A program made the translations under genes and the position numbers. From contig AP024675.1 of NCBI GenBank assembly GCA_025998875.1, forward strand, positions 1,647,549 to 1,711,548: DNA of 64,000 bases. Reading direction: 5' to 3'. The notes under the pieces are model-generated. The model had not been told where the DNA came from, ran no database searches, and saw only the letters and a program-made list of their open reading frames with translations. The DNA is from Bacteroidota bacterium (lineage in GTDB: Bacteria > Bacteroidota > Rhodothermia > JANXDC01). How positions within the stretch are numbered: position 1 is the first letter of the stretch; each line of letters starts with the position of its first letter. Shown in pieces: positions 46,293-55,463 of this stretch.

Positions 46293-47389
46293 AGGCGTTC
46301 GTATAACGCTATGGTGGATTGGGCGATACGGTCCCAGTTGAGCGGACCGGCCACCTGTTCGGCTATGGCGGCCTGCATGCGCTGCCGGGCGGCCGGATCG
46401 GTGAGCACTTCGGCCAGCGCCCGGGCCAGGGCGCGCACGTCGCGGGGGGGCACGATGCGTCCTGTCCGTCCGTCGAGCACCAGCTCCGGAAGGCCCCCCA
46501 CGGCCGTGGCCACCACGGGTTTCCCGAAGGCGTAGGCCACCGCGGCCACACCGCTCTGGGAGGCTTCTATGTACGGCAGGGCCACCACATCGGCGGCCTC
46601 AAAATAAGCTCCCACATGCTCGATGGGAATATACCGGTTGTGCACCAGATAATTTTTCCCCTCCGCATCATAGCGGGCGATCAAGGCCTCTACGTCCTCT
46701 CCGGATCCGGCGATGACCAGGCGCACGTTCGGTATCCAGGCCCTCAGGAGCCGGTTGGCTTCCAGGAGCAGGGGTAATCCCTTGTAAGGCATGATCCGAC
46801 CAAAAAACAGCACCGTAGGTCCTTCGTGGTCCGGCAACCGAAATCCGCCATCGTAGGCCTGACGATAGAGCTCATGGACTCCATGGGGACGCACATGCAC
46901 GCGCTGCGGATCCAGCGCGTATTTATCGATGGCCCACCGGCGCAGGCTCTCCCCATGGACGATAATCAGATCGGATCGGCGCACCTGATAGCGCCGGACC
47001 AGGGGCAGGGTTTTGCGCGACTGCCAGTCCCCGGGATGGTGTTCGACATCATGGAGCGTGGTCACCACGGGGATCGAGCGTACCCGGGGCAGGATGAGCG
47101 GCAACCAGAGGTCGATATGCTGCAGGTGCAACACGTCGGGTCGTTGCTCAAGCACCCAGCGGGCCAATTTGCGCATGAAGAACGGGTTGCGCAGGCTGCG
47201 AAACCGGGGCCAGTCCGGAAAGCTGACCAGCTCCACCGCCGGGGATACCCACCTACCCAGGGAGCCAAACTTATTGGCCGGCACCCCCAGCACGACCTCC
47301 AGACCCTGGCGCGCCAGGGCGTTCGACAGGGGTACGGCGTAATCGAAGGTGCCCGTAACCAGCATGACGATGCGCAGAGGTCGACTCAT
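46250..47389 (-). CDS. Family 4 glycosyltransferase (EPS cluster)
   Basis: A 379-residue GT-B enzyme: RIVMLVTGTFDYAVPLSNAL at the start, VLHLQHIDLWLPLILP, then the donor domain with VLFFGRIMPYKGLPLLLEA, LVIAGSGEDVEALI, YIEASQSGVAAVAYAFGKP (E-x7-E-like region) and VATAVGGLPELV. Its ATG overlaps the flippase stop codon (ATGA). The sugar donor and acceptor are not predictable from sequence. Confidence 0.88.
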   Translation of the reverse strand: MSRPLRIVMLVTGTFDYAVPLSNALARQGLEVVLGVPANKFGSLGRWVSPAVELVSFPDWPRFRSLRNPFFMRKLARWVLEQRPDVLHLQHIDLWLPLILPRVRSIPVVTTLHDVEHHPGDWQSRKTLPLVRRYQVRRSDLIIVHGESLRRWAIDKYALDPQRVHVRPHGVHELYRQAYDGGFRLPDHEGPTVLFFGRIMPYKGLPLLLEANRLLRAWIPNVRLVIAGSGEDVEALIARYDAEGKNYLVHNRYIPIEHVGAYFEAADVVALPYIEASQSGVAAVAYAFGKPVVATAVGGLPELVLDGRTGRIVPPRDVRALARALAEVLTDPAARQRMQAAIAEQVAGPLNWDRIAQSTIALYERLCRRHLPALYAYSS

Positions 47390-48801
47390 GGTATCAACCA
47401 CCGGCTATAGCGTGTGATCTGTATGAAGGCCCACACCCCGAGCGGGATTCCATAGCTCACCGCCCCGATGGCCATCAGGAAGGGAATGGAGCTGAGGCCC
47501 TTTGATAGGGCGGTCCACAGGTTGAGCGTCAGCACCCCGTTGGCCAGCAAAAGCGGTATGGGGACGAGCTTGCGCAGTTGCCACTGAAACAGATGCCGAC
47601 GCAGGAAGCTGTATTCAACCACGAAGAAGAACGCAATCCCGATCAGCACGGCACTGGCCGCCCCGAGGGGGCCATAAAGGGGCGTGAGCACGATACCGAG
47701 CACGGCTAGCAGCCCCAGGGAAAGCAGGTTGGCGATCATATCGAGCCGCTCCAGGCCGGCGGCCACAAGGGCGTTGGCCTGGATGAGATTCCAGCTGTTG
47801 AAGAACAGCACCCCCAGCCACAGGCGCAGCAGGGGCACGGTATCGGCAAATTCCGGTCCGTACAGGGTCATCAAGATGGGTTCGGCGGCCAGTATGCCGC
47901 CGATCACGATCGGCAGCAACAGGAGTGCCAGCACACGCGCCGTATGATGGCACAGTTCGGTGAAGCTGATCATCTGGGCTGGATAGAGCTTGCTCAGCGC
48001 GGGCTGCAGGGAGGTGGTATAGCTGAGCGCGATCAGGATCAGGGCATCAAAAAAGCGCTGCGCGGCATAGAAGTGCCCGGCCTGTATGGGGGTCGTGAAG
48101 GCGCCCAGGAGCAGGATGGGTAGTTGCCAGAACAGGATCGAGGCCGTCGAGATGACGGCAAACACCCAGTAGGTTCGGATGATCTGATGAAGCAGGGAGC
48201 TGTCCAGTGCGGTCCAGCGGATCCGGAGCTGCCTCCGAGCGCCCTCAAAGAGCAATACTGCGCTTCCCAGGCGCGCAGCGATCACAGCCATGATGGCGCC
48301 TTCTAAGGGTTGTCGGCTCAAGATAGCCCAGCCGACTCCGGCCAGCTTGAGCAGGCCATCGAGCAGGGAGGCCAGCGCGGGCAGCAGCTGACGCTCATAG
48401 GCCGTAAAGAGCCCCTCCAGAATATGCGCCTTTACGCCCACTGCCACCCACAGAAGCAGCATGCAGAGCCCGTAGCGCAGAGAGAGGACGTCAAGCACCT
48501 GCGCTCCCAGGCCGAGCAGGAGGGCCAGCAGGAGGGACAGGCCCAATCCGAGGAGGAGACTGTGGGTGAAGTAAGCGCTTGCCCGTTCCGGTGAGCGCGC
48601 GATATCCCGGGAGAGCAGGGGTTTGAGGCCTGATCCGGCTCCGGTAAAGGCGATCAGGTATAGGGCGGAGAATAGTCCAAACATCCCCAGGCCCTCGGCC
48701 CCATAGGATCGGCCCAGCGCAACGGCCACCGCAAATCCGGAGCTCACGCGAAGGCCATGGGCGATAAGCAGAAGCAAGGCGTTGCGGTGTAGTGTTCCCA
48801 T
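47386..48801 (-). CDS. Polysaccharide flippase (Wzx-like, MOP superfamily)
   Basis: A 471-residue inner-membrane protein with about 12-14 helices. It begins RNALLLLIAHGLRVSSGFAV and YGAEGLGMFGLFSALYLIA, the usual N-terminus of Wzx/RfbX-type flippases, and carries a mid-section GHFYAAQRFFDALILIALSY. It would move undecaprenyl-linked repeat units across the membrane, before polymerisation by the Wzy/ligase-like protein encoded upstream. Confidence 0.85.
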   Translation of the reverse strand: MGTLHRNALLLLIAHGLRVSSGFAVAVALGRSYGAEGLGMFGLFSALYLIAFTGAGSGLKPLLSRDIARSPERASAYFTHSLLLGLGLSLLLALLLGLGAQVLDVLSLRYGLCMLLLWVAVGVKAHILEGLFTAYERQLLPALASLLDGLLKLAGVGWAILSRQPLEGAIMAVIAARLGSAVLLFEGARRQLRIRWTALDSSLLHQIIRTYWVFAVISTASILFWQLPILLLGAFTTPIQAGHFYAAQRFFDALILIALSYTTSLQPALSKLYPAQMISFTELCHHTARVLALLLLPIVIGGILAAEPILMTLYGPEFADTVPLLRLWLGVLFFNSWNLIQANALVAAGLERLDMIANLLSLGLLAVLGIVLTPLYGPLGAASAVLIGIAFFFVVEYSFLRRHLFQWQLRKLVPIPLLLANGVLTLNLWTALSKGLSSIPFLMAIGAVSYGIPLGVWAFIQITRYSRWLIP

Positions 48802-48814
48802 CGTTTGGCACCGG

Positions 48815-50305
48815 TCATGGAGCCTGCAGCTTCAGCCGCCGTAGCGCCAGCAGCACACCCAGGGCGAACCAGAGATAGACCATGTACGGTACCCCCAGCG
48901 TGCCGGGCTCTTTAAGCCCTACAATTAGGTTGGCCACTACTCCGCTGAGCAAGCCCAGTGCCAGGGCCGCAAATCGGGGTTCTGGCTCCAGTGCGACCTG
49001 CAGACCGATCAACATGGCATAAAAAACGAGACTCAACCACAGAAACAGACCCGGCAGGCCGATCTCGGAGGCCAGGTGCAGGTAGACGTTGTGTACGGGA
49101 TAGCGGAAGCGTCGGGTTACACGCTCTGAGGTGTCGTCGTAGTTGTCCATGACGTAAATGTAGTTGCCCAGCCCGATGCCCAACCAGGGATGATCCCGGA
49201 TGATGTTCTGGGAAATCTGAATGAGCGGGATGCGGGTCTGTGCGGCGCCTTGGTCGTCACCCGTGATCCGGCTGTAGATATAGTTCCAGGCCGGCACGAC
49301 CAGAATGAGCGAGGCGATAAGCAGGGGCACGAAACGTCGCAACAGGTTTACCGGATAGCGCGGCTGGGCCAGCCCGCGAAGCCCGAGCAAAAACAGGAAG
49401 GCCACCAGCCCAACCAGGAGGGCAAACCAGGCACCGCGGGAAAAGGTGGCGATGAGCGCTCCGGTGGCCAAGGCGAGCGTGAGATACTGTACGGGGCGCT
49501 CCCAGCGCTTCTCCCGATACGGCCAGGCCAGTACCAGGGGCATGAAGGTCACCAGATACCAGGAATAGTTGTTCGGCGATCCCAGTAGCCCCACCACGCG
49601 CGCAATGCGCGGGTCCGTGGGCAGCGGGGAAAGCAACCACGGCGGCACACCGCCCAGCTGCGGGATGAGCAGCAGACGGGGTACAAAGAACTGCAGGATG
49701 CCGAAAGTGCTCATGATGAGCATCCAGACCATGAGGGCGCGAAGCAGGAATTTCAGATGCGCGATGTCCTCTAGGCCCGCGATGAGGTAGAAGAACATGA
49801 GCATCTGCAGCAGAAAACCAAACAGGGCGTAGAAGCTGAACTGGGGCTGGGGGGCAAAGGTGGCGCTGGCCAGACCAATAATAAACAAGGAGGCCACCAC
49901 GACGAAGGGGAACAGAGCCTGATAAATCGGAAACGGTCTGCGTTCCCGACGCAGGCCGTACGTAATCCAGAGCAAAATGGCTGTAAAGCCCGTCAGCGTC
50001 AGCGGAAGGCCGGGTGGACTGCCTACGTGGCCGGGCTGGAACTGGGGATGGATGTCAATCTCGGCCGATACGCTCAGGGCCAGCAGGATCAACAGCGCCC
50101 GATCCAGGTATTGGGAGGCCACCAGCAGACCGCTCAGCACAAGCGGTAAGATGGCCGAAACGACGAGCCAGCGGGGGTGCACGGGAAGACCCGGAAGGGC
50201 CGTAACGAACAGCCCCACCAGCAGGGCGAGCAGGCCAATGGCGAAGAGAAAACCATATCCGGCCGGTGGACCGGTCCGAAGAGCGGGTTCGCGCAGCCCG
50301 TTCAT
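48815..50305 (-). CDS. O-antigen ligase/polymerase family protein (Wzy/WaaL-like)
   Basis: A 496-residue membrane protein with about 12 helices. The large periplasmic loop contains RIPLIQISQNIIRDHPWLGI and GLGNYIYVMDNYD, followed by YPVHNVYLHLASEIGLPGL with its conserved His, which is the signature of the Wzy_C/O-antigen ligase family. In this cluster, polymerisation of the repeat unit (Wzy role) is more likely than ligation to lipid A, but both share the fold. Confidence 0.87.
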   Translation of the reverse strand: MNGLREPALRTGPPAGYGFLFAIGLLALLVGLFVTALPGLPVHPRWLVVSAILPLVLSGLLVASQYLDRALLILLALSVSAEIDIHPQFQPGHVGSPPGLPLTLTGFTAILLWITYGLRRERRPFPIYQALFPFVVVASLFIIGLASATFAPQPQFSFYALFGFLLQMLMFFYLIAGLEDIAHLKFLLRALMVWMLIMSTFGILQFFVPRLLLIPQLGGVPPWLLSPLPTDPRIARVVGLLGSPNNYSWYLVTFMPLVLAWPYREKRWERPVQYLTLALATGALIATFSRGAWFALLVGLVAFLFLLGLRGLAQPRYPVNLLRRFVPLLIASLILVVPAWNYIYSRITGDDQGAAQTRIPLIQISQNIIRDHPWLGIGLGNYIYVMDNYDDTSERVTRRFRYPVHNVYLHLASEIGLPGLFLWLSLVFYAMLIGLQVALEPEPRFAALALGLLSGVVANLIVGLKEPGTLGVPYMVYLWFALGVLLALRRLKLQAP

Positions 50306-51126
50306 GGCAATACCTTTCTTTTACCGATCCGCGTATGCATTACATCCCACAGCAAGAGGGGCAAAAAGAGCGTAGCTCTGGCGTAGCGGCGCCCCAAGCG
50401 TCGGGGTTCCTGCACGAGTCGGGCCAGCCATTCCAGGCCCATGCGTTGCATCCAGCGCGGCGGCCTGCGCCAACGTCCGGCCTCGGCGTCCAGGGCGGCA
50501 CCGATGCCGATGGCAAGAGGTACGGTGAGGCGATCGAAGTGCTCCGCGATCCAGAAATCCTGCTTGGGTGCGCTCAGGCTCACCCACAGCACGTCCGGGC
50601 GCGCCGCTTCGATGCGCTCCAGCATATACGCGTTTTCCCGATCCGTGAAACGCTCTCGAAACGGGGGGCTGTATGCGTCCACGATCTGCAGGCCCGGATA
50701 GCGCAGGGGCAACTGCTTGCGCAGGGTGTCGAGCACCTCGGGCCGGGAGCCGAGCAAAAAGAACCGAAAACCCTCCCGGGCGGACCGGGCACAAAAGGCG
50801 GGAAACAGATCCAGCCCGGTTACCCGCTCCGGGATCGGCTCTCCATACAGGCGGCTTGCCCACACCAGGGGCATGCCGTCGGGCAGCACCAGATCGGCTG
50901 TGTTGTAGATCTGTCGCAGCGCCGCATTCCGATAAGCGTCCAGCACCCCGTTGGTGGGCACCACGCAGATCCGACGGCGCTGCCCGGACCGAATCCAGCG
51001 CACCATGCGCTCGATGGTCTCTTGGAGGGTGATGCGCGACAGGCGTACGCCCAGAATCCGGACCCAGGATACGGGACCCGTCTCTGCGATGGCCGCTTGC
51101 GGGATCTCGAGAGCGTCTTTGTTCAT
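50302..51126 (-). CDS. WecG/TagA/CpsF family glycosyltransferase
   Basis: A 274-residue GT26-type enzyme: VRILGVRLSRITLQETIERM, VVPTNGVLDAYRNAALRQIY, ADLVLPDGMPLVWASRLYG and RFFLLGSRPEVLDTL, later VSLSAPKQDFWIAEH. Family members transfer ManNAc(A) or glucose onto a lipid-linked sugar. The likely task is the second sugar after the WbaP-type initiation step. It overlaps neighbours on both sides by 3-4 bases (ATGA). Confidence 0.9.
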   Translation of the reverse strand: MNKDALEIPQAAIAETGPVSWVRILGVRLSRITLQETIERMVRWIRSGQRRRICVVPTNGVLDAYRNAALRQIYNTADLVLPDGMPLVWASRLYGEPIPERVTGLDLFPAFCARSAREGFRFFLLGSRPEVLDTLRKQLPLRYPGLQIVDAYSPPFRERFTDRENAYMLERIEAARPDVLWVSLSAPKQDFWIAEHFDRLTVPLAIGIGAALDAEAGRWRRPPRWMQRMGLEWLARLVQEPRRLGRRYARATLFLPLLLWDVMHTRIGKRKVLP

Positions 51127-53096
51127 GATCCTTTCTCCGGCAGCCGCCACAGCTCAAGCACGAAACGCGCCTTGGGGGGCAATCCGTACGCATAAAGCAC
51201 AAAGCTTTGGATCAGCTCGCTGCCGCGGGGTACGAAAACCATATACTGGCCGATTTCGGGGGCGATGATGGCCTCCTGGGCATAACGCCAGTCTGGCCTT
51301 CTGCCATACGGTACGACCACGGGGGCCTGTCCCCGGGCCAGCAGGCTGTCCGGATCGATCGGAGGCCAGGATCGAATGCGCGGCCAGTCCGGTACGGCGA
51401 AGTCCTCATCATAGCGGAGGGCCAGCGCATATCCGCGCTGAAACACCTCGGGCTGGTAATTGTAGCGGATTGAGGGGCGTAGCACAGGCGCCCGGGTTTC
51501 GGCCAGGGGCAGGTTGTAATGGGCCACAACGGGATCTGCGCCGACGATCCCGGCTATGGCGCGGCCCGCATCCCGGAAGGCGTAGGAGGGGGGAAGCCAG
51601 GTGAGCAGATAGGGGAGCTCGATCGCCACCAAAAGTCCCACCACGGCGGGTCGCATCCTGAGCCCTTCGAGTAGCCGTTCAAGGAAGGTTTCCTCTCGGC
51701 CCAGCGTCCAGATCAGCACAAGACCAAGGGCACCTCCCAGGGCGATCAGGGCCCAGGCCGGTCCGTGCAGGAATCGGACCCCATACCCCAGCAGGGGCAT
51801 CCCGATGAGCACAAAGCTGCTCATGCGGGCTCGGCGCCAGAAGCTCAGATCCGGTTCCCGACCTCGCAGCAGGGCCAGCAGGAGGGCATGCGTCAGGTAT
51901 CCGGTGAAGCTGAGCAGGGATACGCCCACCACGTTCAGTCCGGGCTCCTGACCGATCCCAATGGGTAGCCGCTCCCCTATTTGCAGCCCTATTCCGTGCA
52001 GTACGCTCCAGGGTATCCACAGGGCCCCGAGCCAGCGCAGGAGCCGGCCCCCGCTCGAACCCCCGGAGGGGGCCGCCTGCCAGCTCCAGCGTCTTCCGGC
52101 CAGATACAGGGCTGCCAGGTAGGCCAGCGCAGGAAAAGCGGGCAGAAACCGCCGTTCGGGCTGATAGGAAGAGGTGGCAAAAAGCGCCATGTTGCCCACA
52201 AGCAGAATGAGGGCGAAGGCTTCCGTCTCCTCCAGTCGGTTCAGGGTCTCTCGGAAGCGTGTGAGCGCGTTCTGCAGTAGGGGCAGAAGGTTCCACAGGG
52301 CCAGCAGGGCCACCAGGGGGATGAGTCCCACAAACGGGTTTACCCAGAAGTTCAACCAGAAGTAGGGGCGAATGTAGATCGGCGCGCTCGACCGATTTCG
52401 GGCAATCCAGCCCGCATAGTCCGGATGGATGACGAAAAACCCATAGGGCACGGCCACCAGGGCGCCGCCCAGGCAGAACAGGCCCAGAGCGCGCCAGGAC
52501 CACCGGCCCCGATAGGCCTCCCAGAGCAAAAGCAGGGCGTAAATGGGAAAGAAGTAAAAAGTAGAGGTCTTCAGCAGAGCCGTCAGGCCAAGCAGGACGC
52601 CGGAGAGGAAAAACCGGCCCCGCCGCCAGGCCAGCAGGCTCAAAAGCAGGCTCAACACCAGGGTCGACTCGATAAACCCCACGCGGCTGTAGAGCAGGGG
52701 GCCGGCCGAGATGGCGTACAACACCGTGACGTAAAGGGCCACCTGCGGGCGGGTGCGTTCATAAAAGAGCCCGTACACGACCGGGAGCGTGAGCGTGCCG
52801 GCCAGCGCCGAGAGCACCCGCATGGTTTCGATACTCACGCCCAGCCAGGAGAAAATCACCCCCTGCAGCACGGTGAAGAGCCAGGCGCTCACCCAGGCCT
52901 GATAGAAACCATCCAGATGCCAGGTGCCGAAAAGCGCATAATGCCGTCCGTTATGGGCCCACCACAGCTCGTCTGTGATAAACCCCCGATCGATGAGCCA
53001 GGGGGGATCGGCGCCGAGGAAAATCCATCTCAGCAGGATCCCCGCCCCCAGAAGCAGGCCCAGGAGGGAAAATATGTGCTTCCCCTTCTGCGGCAT
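51123..53096 (-). CDS. GT39-like integral-membrane glycosyltransferase
   Basis: A 657-residue protein with about 12 helices in the first 480 residues and a C-terminal soluble domain. The first periplasmic loop has GFITDELWWAHNGRHYALFG, with the Asp-Glu pair typical of ArnT/PMT-type (GT39/GT-C) enzymes. GLTALLKTSTFYFFPIYALL and YQPERRFLPAFPALAYLAAL also fit. It would use a polyprenyl-phosphate sugar as donor in the periplasm. Its ATG shares a base with the preceding stop (TGATG). Confidence 0.78.
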   Translation of the reverse strand: MPQKGKHIFSLLGLLLGAGILLRWIFLGADPPWLIDRGFITDELWWAHNGRHYALFGTWHLDGFYQAWVSAWLFTVLQGVIFSWLGVSIETMRVLSALAGTLTLPVVYGLFYERTRPQVALYVTVLYAISAGPLLYSRVGFIESTLVLSLLLSLLAWRRGRFFLSGVLLGLTALLKTSTFYFFPIYALLLLWEAYRGRWSWRALGLFCLGGALVAVPYGFFVIHPDYAGWIARNRSSAPIYIRPYFWLNFWVNPFVGLIPLVALLALWNLLPLLQNALTRFRETLNRLEETEAFALILLVGNMALFATSSYQPERRFLPAFPALAYLAALYLAGRRWSWQAAPSGGSSGGRLLRWLGALWIPWSVLHGIGLQIGERLPIGIGQEPGLNVVGVSLLSFTGYLTHALLLALLRGREPDLSFWRRARMSSFVLIGMPLLGYGVRFLHGPAWALIALGGALGLVLIWTLGREETFLERLLEGLRMRPAVVGLLVAIELPYLLTWLPPSYAFRDAGRAIAGIVGADPVVAHYNLPLAETRAPVLRPSIRYNYQPEVFQRGYALALRYDEDFAVPDWPRIRSWPPIDPDSLLARGQAPVVVPYGRRPDWRYAQEAIIAPEIGQYMVFVPRGSELIQSFVLYAYGLPPKARFVLELWRLPEKGS

Positions 53097-54529
53097 CAGT
53101 AGGCTCCTTTTCCAAACAGCACCACGGGGATCGTTTTGAGCAGGATCCGAAAATCCAGGCCCAGCGACCAGTTGTCGATGTAGGCCAGGTCCAGCCGGAT
53201 CCATTCTTCAAAGCGCAGGTCGCTGCGTCCGGAAATCTGCCACAGGCACGTGAGCCCCGGTTTTACCGCAAACCGGCGTTTGTAGCGCGGATCGGTAAAG
53301 CGCTGGTAGTCCCGGAGCGGCAGGGGCCTGGGGCCGACCAGGCTCATATCGCCCAGAAGCACGTTGATGAGCTGGGGTAGCTCATCGAGGCTATGCTTGC
53401 GCAGAAAGCGCCCGATCGGGGTTACGCGGGGGTCGTTGCGGATCTTGAACACGGGCCCATCGGCCTCGTTGAGCTCTTCGAGGGCGTCCTGCATCCGGTC
53501 TGCGCCCGGCACCATGGTGCGGAACTTGTAAAGCCGAAAGATTCGTTTGTGATACCCCACGCGCTCCTGTACGTACAACGCCGGCGCTCCGGGCGAAGTG
53601 AGGCGGATAAGCAGGGCGATGCCGAGCATGAAGGGGAGCAAGAGGATGAGCCCGGTGAGCGCCCCGACGATATCGATTGCGCGTTTCAGGGTGCGCCGCC
53701 AGCCGCGGATGGGCTCGGCGATCAGGGTAAAATCCTCTTCCGTCTGCAGGAGCCGGGAAGGGATCCGAAGCGGGACCCCCAGCTCCTGGCACAGCCGGGT
53801 CAGGCGGCTGACTTCGTCGTAGTGTTCCAGGGGAAACCCGATCAGTACCTCGTCAACCACATGCTGATCGAGCAACCGGGGTAAGTCTTCCAGTGTGCCC
53901 AGAACAGGCACCTCTGTTCGCGGGAGAACGGGTGCCAGTGTAGTGCTCGGCCCGTAGGGTACTTCGCTGTGATATACCTCCTCGTACCGAACAGGGAGTT
54001 CAAACGGCATGCGCACCATGCCCAGCACCTCTGTTCCCCAGTCTGTGCGCTCCCTCAGGGTGCGGGCGATCCATTGAGCGGGTAAGCCCGTGCCGACGAT
54101 CAGCACGCGCCAGCGATGCCGTTTCAGATGCTCGTAATACAGCTCGGCCAGCAAGCGGAGCAGAGCCCTGGCCCCGATGCTGCCCAGGGAGAGGAAGGCT
54201 CCGAAGGCGACCGCCTGCCGTAAGGACAGGCGCCAGCTGGGGCCGATCAGTCCGAGCAGGCCGAGCAGGGAAATAAGGGAAAAAGCGGCGCCCAGCAGGC
54301 GGACCCACTCTTGGCGCAAAGGACCCGCGGCCGGACCCAGACGGTACGTATCCCACCAGCGCAGGAGCACCATCCAGGCCCCCGACAGCAGCAAGATCCC
54401 CATGAGCTCTGAGGCGCCCAGCCCGATCGCAGTGGGCCGATAGAAGAGCGCGCTCAGCAGCCAGGCACCCAACACAACGGCCAGGTCCACAACCACGGTG
54501 GCCTGATATATGGGATCGCGGGGTTTCAT
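53096..54529 (-). CDS. Polyprenyl-phosphate sugar-1-phosphate transferase (WbaP/PglC superfamily)
   Basis: A 477-residue initiating enzyme for EPS synthesis, moving a sugar-1-phosphate from UDP-sugar to undecaprenyl phosphate. Four N-terminal helices are followed by a CoA-binding-like Rossmann domain (RVLIVGTGLPAQWIARTL). The catalytic domain has KRAIDIVGALTGLILLLPFM, QERVGYHKRIFRLYKFRTM, FLRKHSLDELPQLINVL and MSLVGPRPLPLRDY. Whether glucose or galactose is used cannot be told; a galE gene is divergently placed. Confidence 0.93.
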   Translation of the reverse strand: MKPRDPIYQATVVVDLAVVLGAWLLSALFYRPTAIGLGASELMGILLLSGAWMVLLRWWDTYRLGPAAGPLRQEWVRLLGAAFSLISLLGLLGLIGPSWRLSLRQAVAFGAFLSLGSIGARALLRLLAELYYEHLKRHRWRVLIVGTGLPAQWIARTLRERTDWGTEVLGMVRMPFELPVRYEEVYHSEVPYGPSTTLAPVLPRTEVPVLGTLEDLPRLLDQHVVDEVLIGFPLEHYDEVSRLTRLCQELGVPLRIPSRLLQTEEDFTLIAEPIRGWRRTLKRAIDIVGALTGLILLLPFMLGIALLIRLTSPGAPALYVQERVGYHKRIFRLYKFRTMVPGADRMQDALEELNEADGPVFKIRNDPRVTPIGRFLRKHSLDELPQLINVLLGDMSLVGPRPLPLRDYQRFTDPRYKRRFAVKPGLTCLWQISGRSDLRFEEWIRLDLAYIDNWSLGLDFRILLKTIPVVLFGKGAY

Positions 54530-54533
54530 GGCC

Positions 54534-55463
54534 TCAGGCCGCCTGAGAACGCATTCGGTTCAATACCACGCCTACAAGGGGCAGTCCATGGGTCTCCAGG
54601 AAGCGACGTACGGCCAGGATCTCCGATCGCCGCGTTCTGGCCCGCTGGGCCACACAGAGCGCCGCGGCGCGGACCCCCTCAAGCCAGTGTGCCCCGGTGG
54701 GGCTGGAGCCCACATCAAGTAGAACCCAGCGGAAGCGAAGCTTCATCTCGCCTAGCAGTACCCGCAGCCGATCGATGGCCTGGGGATTGAAGAGCGCCTC
54801 CTGCAGCCGCCTCCCGGCCGGTAACACCCAGAGGGGGTAGGAGCCGATGCGGTGAAAGTAGGCGGCGCTGAGCTCTTTCCCGGCCAGATAATCCGTCAGG
54901 CCCGAGGAGCTCCGAATCCCGAAGAGGCGATCCAGGCTCGGGTTTTCGAGATGAAAGTCGATCAGCAACACGGGGGCAGGGTCATGCCGGCCCTCCATGC
55001 CGGAGGCCAGGGTGAGGGCCAGTCCCGCCGCAATGGTCGTGGCTCCTGCGGCCCGATGGGGAGCGAGCACGGCCAGCGCGTTGTCCAGGTGGGCCTCTGG
55101 GGTTGTCTGCACCCGTTCGAGGATTTTCACGAATGCGGGCCGGTGCTCCGCAAAGCGGACAAGCGGTCGGTACTGACCCAACACGATGCCCGGCACAGAG
55201 GCGCTGTGGGCGAGGTCCACTCCGGAAATGGCCGGCAGGGTGGGATTCGGCACAAGGATCGGGTTCCGATCCGGCAAGACCGACTCCTGCGCCACCGCCG
55301 GGATCGCCACCTGTTCCGAAGCCACTACGACTGCCGTTCGGGCTGATTTGGAGACGTCCTTCCGAGTCTCCGCTCCGCGGCTGTGGTAGTAGACCCATCC
55401 GAGCAAGGCCCCGATCAGGAAGGCCACCCCGACAAACAGGGCCACGACAACAGGAAGGCTCAT
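54534..55463 (-). CDS. Degenerate BY-kinase-like ATPase (EPS biosynthesis)
   Basis: A 309-residue protein. An N-terminal membrane helix (VVVALFVGVAFLIGALLGWVYY) is followed by a linker of 80 residues, then a ParA/BY-kinase-like domain. At the Walker A position (residues 135-144, PHRAAGATTI) the catalytic Lys is replaced by Ala141. Walker A' keeps D169 (VLLIDFHLENPSLDRLFG), but the second acidic residue is His171. Walker B (WVLLDVGSS, D250) is recognisable. No C-terminal Tyr cluster is seen. It probably has a structural or regulatory role beside the Wzz-like protein rather than kinase activity. GTG 55466 is an alternative start. Confidence 0.75.
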   Translation of the reverse strand: MSLPVVVALFVGVAFLIGALLGWVYYHSRGAETRKDVSKSARTAVVVASEQVAIPAVAQESVLPDRNPILVPNPTLPAISGVDLAHSASVPGIVLGQYRPLVRFAEHRPAFVKILERVQTTPEAHLDNALAVLAPHRAAGATTIAAGLALTLASGMEGRHDPAPVLLIDFHLENPSLDRLFGIRSSSGLTDYLAGKELSAAYFHRIGSYPLWVLPAGRRLQEALFNPQAIDRLRVLLGEMKLRFRWVLLDVGSSPTGAHWLEGVRAAALCVAQRARTRRSEILAVRRFLETHGLPLVGVVLNRMRSQAA

